From: a virus
DNA length: 24,174 nucleotides
Reading direction: 5' to 3' (one strand)
Virus record (IMG/VR): IMGVR_UViG_3300021373_002195
Span: 1 to 24,174 of that record
Position numbers and translations under genes: made by a program
The notes under the pieces: generated by a model
Told to the model about the DNA's origin: nothing
Seen by the model: the letters and a program-made list of their open reading frames with translations, nothing else
The model's database searches: none
Shown here: one piece after another, positions 20,201-24,174 of the stretch
Layout of the letters: the number at the start of each line of letters is the position of its first letter
How positions within the stretch are numbered: position 1 is the first letter of the stretch

Positions 20201-22505
20201 CAGTGGCATGACTTCTCATCACCTTGCCAATATTTTGTATAAGTGAAGATTCTCCAGTCGGCTTTGTTGCTGTTAATGTGCCTGTAGTTGAGATATACAA
20301 AATATCACCTTGATTAAAGGATGCCGTGGCTAGTCCACTCAGTGTCCCAAACGTCACCACGTTTACATTAGCGTTAATTTTAACCGTCTCTGCTGCCAAT
20401 CCAAAACAAGGCATTTTGCTTGCATTGTCTGAATCCGCAATTGAGACGATAGGTTTATTACCAGAAATATCGTCACCTGATATATACACTGGATCACCTT
20501 TAGTTAATGCCTCACCAGCCTTCGCCTGAAATATCGTTGCCCCTCGCATATCGCCAATAAACGTTGTGGCTGTGATCTCGCCCGTTATATCAATATTGCC
20601 CGTACCTGTAATATCATTCGAGTTTAAATCTAAATCTGCACCAAGTTGAGGCGTATTATCTTCAACAATGTTTTGCAAAAATCGCCCGTCTAAATCGACT
20701 GTGACGGTTGACGCATCATTTAATGTTAGTGTTAATACCCCATCACTTGTATTAAAACTAGCACTTGTTACATAAGTATTAGTATCGGGAATAACTGTGT
20801 TATCCACATAATCTTTAACTGCTGCACTTGTGGGAATTGTTGTATCGTTATCGTTACTTAATATTCCTTCCGTTTCAGTTACAATTGCACTCGATTTAAA
20901 ATTATCAACTTCTAAATTTGAAACGGTTACAACATCTGCATCTATTGAAGTGATTGTTGTTAAATATCGGCCATCAAGATTTACAGTAATTGTAGAGGTA
21001 TCATTTAATGTTAAAGTTACAATCCCACTTGATGTGCTAAAAGATGCCGTAGTTAAATATTTATCTTCAAAATTAGCAATATCTGCTTCCATTTGATCTA
21101 AATCGACGGCTTGAGTTACAGATATGTAACCTAGCTTAGTTTGCTCTTCATTTGTTATTGTTGTTGGTTTATTAAGTATTTGGGCATCACCACTAACCGC
21201 ATTCCAATCAGAATTAACATTAACTTCTGCCCCAGACGAAATTCCTGATAGTTTTGTTTTTTCACTATCCGTAAAAGCGTTTGTATTACTATTAGACTCA
21301 TAAAGCGTTTTTATGCTTGCAGCTTCTAAACTTTTGCTTACAATCGTCCAATCGCTCAATGATGATGAATTGTCAACTTCCGCAATTAATACATCCCCAA
21401 CACTTAAATCTTCTGTGTAAAATGTCCCTGCAACGATTACAGTGTACATATCCCCAACTTTAATCCCACTTGGAGATGTGTCTAAATCTGGGGTATTTGT
21501 TGATGCGTTGTAGCTACCTTTATAGGTCATTTCGCTTGATAATGCAGAATTAATTTCTGCATCCACATAAGCCTTAACGGATTGTTGAGTTGGGATTTTA
21601 CTCTCAGAATTTGAACTCATATTATCTTCATCAACAACAAAGCTCATGCTTACCGTTGATGTATCAGTATTCATCACTGCCCCAGCTAAATCTACATTAA
21701 CTGAATCCGTTAGATCTGCATTTTCTTCAATATTGTTTAACTTAATTCTTTCTGTGTTTGTTATTATTGAGCCTGACCCAGCATTTATCATATCTGACAA
21801 TTCCGTAACAGAATGAACAGTTAGATTTGTTAAGTCTGATGGTTTATTTAATATTTCGGATGCCCCAGTAATAGCGTTCCAATCTGCGTTTACGTTTACT
21901 TCTGCATTTTCTTGAATACTTGCCAGTTTATTTTTTTCTTCGAGTGTAAATATTTTTTTATTTGTAGTTTCAGAAACATCATCAAGGCTAATTTCTAATT
22001 CATTTTTTAATTCTGTAGTAGAAACTGATTCTAATCCTGTTGATGTAAATTTTGCAAATTCCCCACTAACAATACTTTCACTGCTAATTATTACAGAATT
22101 ATTATTTTCAATTCCAAAAGTTAATTCATTTTGATATTTTCCGTCCAAATTAATTTGAATAGTACTTAAATCATTTAATGTTAAAGTTAGAACTCCATTT
22201 GAAGTATTAAAACTTCCACTTTGAATATATTTATCTTCAAGTGCATTAATTATTGTCTCTACGTTATCTAAGTCTGTGTTTAATTGTAAGACCCCACGTT
22301 GTTTAGAATTAACAGTTGGAATATCATCATACCAATTTCCATTGTAGTCTGAATCTTTAATTTTATTTATTATAGATAAAATTGCTTGAATATCTGTTTC
22401 GATAGAGGTTGAACTTAATTCTAATTTACTTCCTATAGCCAAAGAATCATTATAAGTTTCAATATTATTAATTTGAGCATTTGGCCTAATTAAATTTTGA
22501 CTCAT
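17271..22505 (-). CDS. giant repetitive fibre protein with C1q-like tip (1744 aa)
   Basis: The N-terminus (MSQNLIRPNAQINNIETYND ... GNWYDDIPTVNSKQRGVLQL) looks like a virion-anchoring domain. Repeats follow: three beta units of the YIQSGSFNTSNGVLTLTLND type (near residues 93, 478, 577); 'IPTQQSVKAYVD'; TQAVDLDQME units (five or more); DWNAxxGxxxILNKP units; two barrel-like modules (about 655-780 and 1175-1300); and two copies of a GTVKGRTSAGTGDPEDL-to-DVGLANVPN block. Residues about 1595-1744 (LATGTYQIYYKVNCKS, FRGDLNINNN, FLRLNQNDAIKIKV) form a C1q/TNF-like jelly-roll, a typical trimeric binding head. It lies between head-closure and tail-terminator genes, so a neck or head fibre is possible. 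AAAGGA before ATG, TAATG overlap. The DNA is visibly richer in G+C than its neighbours. Confidence 0.85.
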   Translation of the reverse strand: MSQNLIRPNAQINNIETYNDSLAIGSKLELSSTSIETDIQAILSIINKIKDSDYNGNWYDDIPTVNSKQRGVLQLNTDLDNVETIINALEDKYIQSGSFNTSNGVLTLTLNDLSTIQINLDGKYQNELTFGIENNNSVIISSESIVSGEFAKFTSTGLESVSTTELKNELEISLDDVSETTNKKIFTLEEKNKLASIQENAEVNVNADWNAITGASEILNKPSDLTNLTVHSVTELSDMINAGSGSIITNTERIKLNNIEENADLTDSVNVDLAGAVMNTDTSTVSMSFVVDEDNMSSNSESKIPTQQSVKAYVDAEINSALSSEMTYKGSYNASTNTPDLDTSPSGIKVGDMYTVIVAGTFYTEDLSVGDVLIAEVDNSSSLSDWTIVSKSLEAASIKTLYESNSNTNAFTDSEKTKLSGISSGAEVNVNSDWNAVSGDAQILNKPTTITNEEQTKLGYISVTQAVDLDQMEADIANFEDKYLTTASFSTSSGIVTLTLNDTSTITVNLDGRYLTTITSIDADVVTVSNLEVDNFKSSAIVTETEGILSNDNDTTIPTSAAVKDYVDNTVIPDTNTYVTSASFNTSDGVLTLTLNDASTVTVDLDGRFLQNIVEDNTPQLGADLDLNSNDITGTGNIDITGEITATTFIGDMRGATIFQAKAGEALTKGDPVYISGDDISGNKPIVSIADSDNASKMPCFGLAAETVKINANVNVVTFGTLSGLATASFNQGDILYISTTGTLTATKPTGESSLIQNIGKVMRSHATVGSIKVGGAGRTNDVPNLNSGNVFIGNASNQAETRGLTLDDVAETANNKHLTAMDLQKLIGIEDYATQDQTKAEIEAMNINADQVDGLEASQFLRSDTGDNIDVGRGNVSIEDNTADRGGDTGAGITFRTTSNPSNGTQASGTVGSIFGVRASNSASKLWVGMTETTTGDNDLVTNDATFNGNISVTGTVDGRNVSNDGQKLDNITVTQAVDLDQMEQDVAANNIKVSNWFHTGDVIGGTTLSITDEAVTNTKLAHMGTGTVKGRTSAGTGDPEDLAIDTTLKTALNLSKSDVGLANVPNVDATDASNIANGNVSNTEFQYLDGVTSNIQTQINNISGGGGGGIASVQDDTSPTLGGDLDANSKKIENTDLLNFDTTPTATLTNTADMIYNSSSDTLELKNSVGEIKIGQTDEVYVTNGTGGSIPAYQPVYKTTASFGNIAVTYPFIANGTTDPVHLIGITSEMINKFGSGKAVRLGVLDGMNTSSFSVGDTLYIKSSLSTMPFTATKPTGTNQALSIGIVLTSATSGKIWVNVNNIDTNSTGSGDANVQSDWNETDTNSDAFIQNKPTTITSAEQTKLGHISVTQAVNLDQMETDITANNAKVSITSVEQTKLGHISVSQAVDLDTMESDIATNNAKDTNATHTGEVTGATSLTITDEAVTNAKLSHIATGTVKGRTSAGTGDPEDLDISTTLKTALSLTKSDVGLANVPNVDTTDASNISTGTLAEARLPNGISATRIGIGLVDASEFDRLNGVTSNIQNQINGKKDDFTENKAFNKNFGTAVDTVAQGNDSRIINAFQTNTGGTVTGNVIATGEMYRDGTKQISSRYAYTMTSNTATALYLDFSNSTIHDTNYFSWSQPAQSSSTGLKVLATGTYQIYYKVNCKSNSYRNRVTFRGDLNINNNQENEGISFCYVREDRFGNFGTLSASMFLRLNQNDAIKIKVTCAKAGTNFSSNFSGLQLEGSWITCQYIGA
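18045..18272. repeat. 228-bp diverged direct repeat, copy B
   Basis: Aligns without gaps to 19281-19508 at a constant offset of 1236 bp (412 codons). It encodes the block around GTVKGRTSAGTGDPEDL and SKSDVGLANVPN-type sequence. Differences are mainly single bases, many at third positions. Confidence 0.85.
19281..19508. repeat. 228-bp diverged direct repeat, copy A
   Basis: Partner of 18045-18272 inside the giant fibre gene. Identical stretches such as TCTTCGGGATCGCCTGTTCC and AGCAGACGTTC make it a substrate for in-frame recombination that would remove or add 412 residues. Confidence 0.85.
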
Positions 22506-22876
22506 TAAAATGATTCCTTTCTGTTTTCGTAGTAGTCTTCACGTTTGACTGCCAAACATTCGTAATGATCAATATCTGTACCAAACCAATGCTTAACATT
22601 GTGAACCTCAAACTCAATTCCTCTTATTTCTATGATATCACATTTTTCTTGCAACGATTGCATTTTTAATTGTGCGGTTGTAAATACTTTAATGCTTTCA
22701 GAATTTCTTCTTCCTTCTGGCAATAACATTAATTCATTTCCTGAAACTGGTTGAACAGATGCTTTTGCTGTAGTTGTTGTTTCTACGCCTTCTGTCCATA
22801 TCCCTTTTATATATTGCCCACCACTATATCTTTTAATAGTGATTGTATCAGTAGCAAAAGAATCAATTAATGTCAT
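22505..22876 (-). CDS. head closure / head-tail joining protein (123 aa)
   Basis: Begins MTLIDSFATDTITIKRYSGG; after TAKASVQPVSGNELMLLPEG, the end FEVHNVKHWFGTDIDHYECL AVKRED gives the G-x-x-Y-x-V ... W ... HY-x-A-x-A-x-R pattern of small beta-barrel stoppers that close the portal channel after packaging. ATGA overlap with the preceding gene. Exact family not certain. Confidence 0.72.
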   Translation of the reverse strand: MTLIDSFATDTITIKRYSGGQYIKGIWTEGVETTTTAKASVQPVSGNELMLLPEGRRNSESIKVFTTAQLKMQSLQEKCDIIEIRGIEFEVHNVKHWFGTDIDHYECLAVKREDYYENRKESF

Positions 22877-23343
22877 TTAAATTTTACTCCATACATTTTA
22901 CTTTTTATTGCATTTAACATTTGGTAAGTTTCTTGCAATGGCCTATCATGCCCTTTTTCCCTTATTCTGCGTTCACTTAAAGGTTTCCATGATGAATCCC
23001 CACTCATTATTTTTTCTTTATAGGCTTTTTCAAATATTTTCCCAGCTTTCAACATTGCTGTCTCAATACTTATTTTACCTGTTGCAACACTATTGCATAA
23101 CATTCTGGTATATCTTGTCCATAATCTAATTTTTTTATCAAATGTAGAACGTATAAATGACCGCTCTGGGGTTCGCCCCTCACCAAATTCATTTTCATAA
23201 GCGACCTGAATTACACTTTTATTTCCTTTTTTGCTATGCAATTCTTGAGTAATGAATCCTGTTTCAACTCTAGTGTTCTTTTTTATTTTTTTTAAATTTT
23301 TTAATATTTTTTGATAACCAAGATCATAATCTTTAGTACTCAT
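22873..23343 (-). CDS. tail completion protein, HK97 gp10-like (156 aa)
   Basis: IQVAYENEFGEGRTPERSFI followed by RSTFD is the 'A-x-x-x-E-F-G-t---P-x-R-P-F-l-R-p-a' motif of HK97 gp10-like and Mu virion-morphogenesis-like proteins. SWKPLSERRIREKGHDRPLQ ETYQMLNAI at the C-terminus matches the same group (PL...T..., ...L..ai). It sits between DUF4054 and head-closure genes. TAATG-type start coupling with no separate ribosome site. Confidence 0.78.
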   Translation of the reverse strand: MSTKDYDLGYQKILKNLKKIKKNTRVETGFITQELHSKKGNKSVIQVAYENEFGEGRTPERSFIRSTFDKKIRLWTRYTRMLCNSVATGKISIETAMLKAGKIFEKAYKEKIMSGDSSWKPLSERRIREKGHDRPLQETYQMLNAIKSKMYGVKFK

Positions 23344-23687
23344 TATATAATAGTTTTTAAAATACCTATTTTTGCTATTCTTTTAAATTCTTGCCCATAA
23401 CTTGTGCTATATAGTGACCCAGAACCCATTGATAAAACATTAAACTTTCTTGATAATTGGCCGACTTCTTCTTCTGTAATGCTTCCTGATCGGCCTTGTC
23501 TGTAAGCCCTTCCAAGCTCTAAAAAATGAGCTGTTAAAGCAAGCAAAGCATCAATATACAATTCATTTAATTGAGATTGGCTAACTTGTCGTGTTGCAGA
23601 AACAATAACAGCCGTAAAATACGTTGAATCTTCAATGTCTGAAAATTCTGGATAACGGTCAATTACGGCCTGTCTGTTTATGCTCAT
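23343..23687 (-). CDS. head-tail connector, DUF4054 family (114 aa)
   Basis: Begins MSINRQAVIDRYPEFSDIED, helical, with ALLALTAHFLELGRAYRQGR in the middle and YSTSYGQEFKRIAKIGILKT at the end; STxYGxxFxxL is the DUF4054 signature. Members form the ring attached beneath the portal. TAATG overlap with the preceding gene; normal length. Confidence 0.85.
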   Translation of the reverse strand: MSINRQAVIDRYPEFSDIEDSTYFTAVIVSATRQVSQSQLNELYIDALLALTAHFLELGRAYRQGRSGSITEEEVGQLSRKFNVLSMGSGSLYSTSYGQEFKRIAKIGILKTII

Positions 23688-24052
23688 TACTGATTTTCTA
23701 TTGATTCCACTTGTTCTTCAATTGCTTTTTTAACTCGTTTTCGGCTTTCGGTTTCAACCCATTTTTTGAGTTCTGATAAGTTGTAACAATCTTTGATAAT
23801 TTTAACAGCTTCTTTAACTGAAAATTCAGAAAGGGGAGCAGTTGCCCCCTCACTGATATTTTCTTCGATTGCTTTTTCGTCCAACACACTTGGAATTACT
23901 TGTATAATTCCGTTCTCAATCTTATTTTGAATTATTGGATGATTATCTGTTATAGATTTCCATTCATTTTCATCAATACCTAAGTTGTTCCCAGATATTA
24001 ATTTAATTTTTCCAATAGTCAAAATGTTTTGTCCGTTGTACTTAACAATCAT
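23687..24052 (-). CDS. head protein, Mu gp35-like (121 aa)
   Basis: An N-terminal beta segment (YNGQNILTIGKIKLISGNNL) is followed by an acidic middle and a C-terminal helical hairpin (EAVKIIKDCYNLSELKKWVE, ESRKRVKKAIEEQVE). The last part resembles the HeH/LEM-like end of Mu-like gp35 (ELxxWxxxExRxxVxxAIxEQ). In Mu-like phages this gene follows the major capsid gene and precedes the connector genes, as the position suggests. AAGGA about 8 nt before ATG. Confidence 0.65.
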   Translation of the reverse strand: MIVKYNGQNILTIGKIKLISGNNLGIDENEWKSITDNHPIIQNKIENGIIQVIPSVLDEKAIEENISEGATAPLSEFSVKEAVKIIKDCYNLSELKKWVETESRKRVKKAIEEQVESIENQ

Positions 24053-24054
24053 TT

Positions 24055-24174
24055 TTAAATTCCTTCTGCTTTACAAATCGATAATGGATAGTAAACAATT
24101 ACGCCTGCGGTAGATAATGTGCAAGGAATTGTAAAGTCTCCATTAATTTGAGTTACTGGCAACATTTCAAATGG
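24055..24174 (-). CDS. 3' end of an unrecognised gene (39 aa seen)
   Basis: The frame is open from the window edge and ends PLSICKAEGI at a TAA two bases before the ATG of the gp35-like gene. The visible part (PFEMLPVTQINGDFTIPCTL) is beta-rich with hydrophobic strands and two cysteines. From its place just before a gp35-like gene it might be a head decoration or capsid-linked protein, but no family can be assigned. The 5' part lies outside the window. Confidence 0.7.
   Translation of the reverse strand, partial: PFEMLPVTQINGDFTIPCTLSTAGVIVYYPLSICKAEGI

Noticed and set aside
1-24174. tRNA genes
   Set aside because: No cloverleaf-like segment with a GTTCRANNC T-arm was noticed in the gaps; the gaps are too short or too AT-rich. 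A tRNAscan-SE run would settle it.

Overview
The window is a low-G+C stretch of a contractile-tailed (myovirus-type) phage or prophage. The evidence is a nearly continuous minus-strand late operon (24174 down to 4152) that encodes, in order, head-tail connector proteins, sheath, tube, tape measure and a full baseplate of the Pam3/phi92-like simple-myophage type. It then encodes tail fibre and lysis proteins. Protein families (DUF3383 sheath, DUF3277 tube, gp138-type spike, gpW/gp25, gp47/J, DUF2612) and lysis genes with a lipoprotein-like or spanin-like flavour suggest a Gram-negative, AT-rich host, but no host-specific marker is present.

Layout, following transcription from the right edge: the 3' end of an unknown gene; a Mu gp35-like head protein; a DUF4054 connector; an HK97 gp10-like tail completion protein; a head closure protein; a 1744-residue repetitive fibre with a C1q-like tip, oddly placed between head-closure and tail-terminator genes; a small coiled-coil protein; neck/tail terminator; sheath; tube; tail assembly chaperone with a probable -1 programmed frameshift; tape measure; Dit-like protein; plug; hub; spike; a small protein; wedge gp25; wedge J/gp47; DUF2612 wedge; a 369-residue fibre with a small companion; then the lysis block (M15 peptidase, membrane/coiled-coil protein, permuted papain-like hydrolase, holin-like and XhlA-like proteins).

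The left 4.1 kb is a control and early region. A plus-strand operon (3316-4123: HTH/terminase-small-subunit-like protein, ribbon-helix-helix protein, unknown) starts from a promoter placed so that its first mRNA would be leaderless, and it runs convergently into the end of the late operon. Leftward from about 3250 come two tandem copies (122 bp apart) of a strong minus-strand promoter followed by a short structured segment, which look like paired small RNA genes. Beyond them are small early genes, four of which have near-identical private promoters (TTTACA-N17-TATTAT, with a palindrome over the -35 in two) and a GGAG-N9-ATG start. One early gene carries a 13-bp tandem duplication that shifts its C-terminal frame. 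The first ~340 bases have no gene and hold AT-rich short tandem repeats. No integrase, large terminase, portal, capsid or replication gene is in the window.
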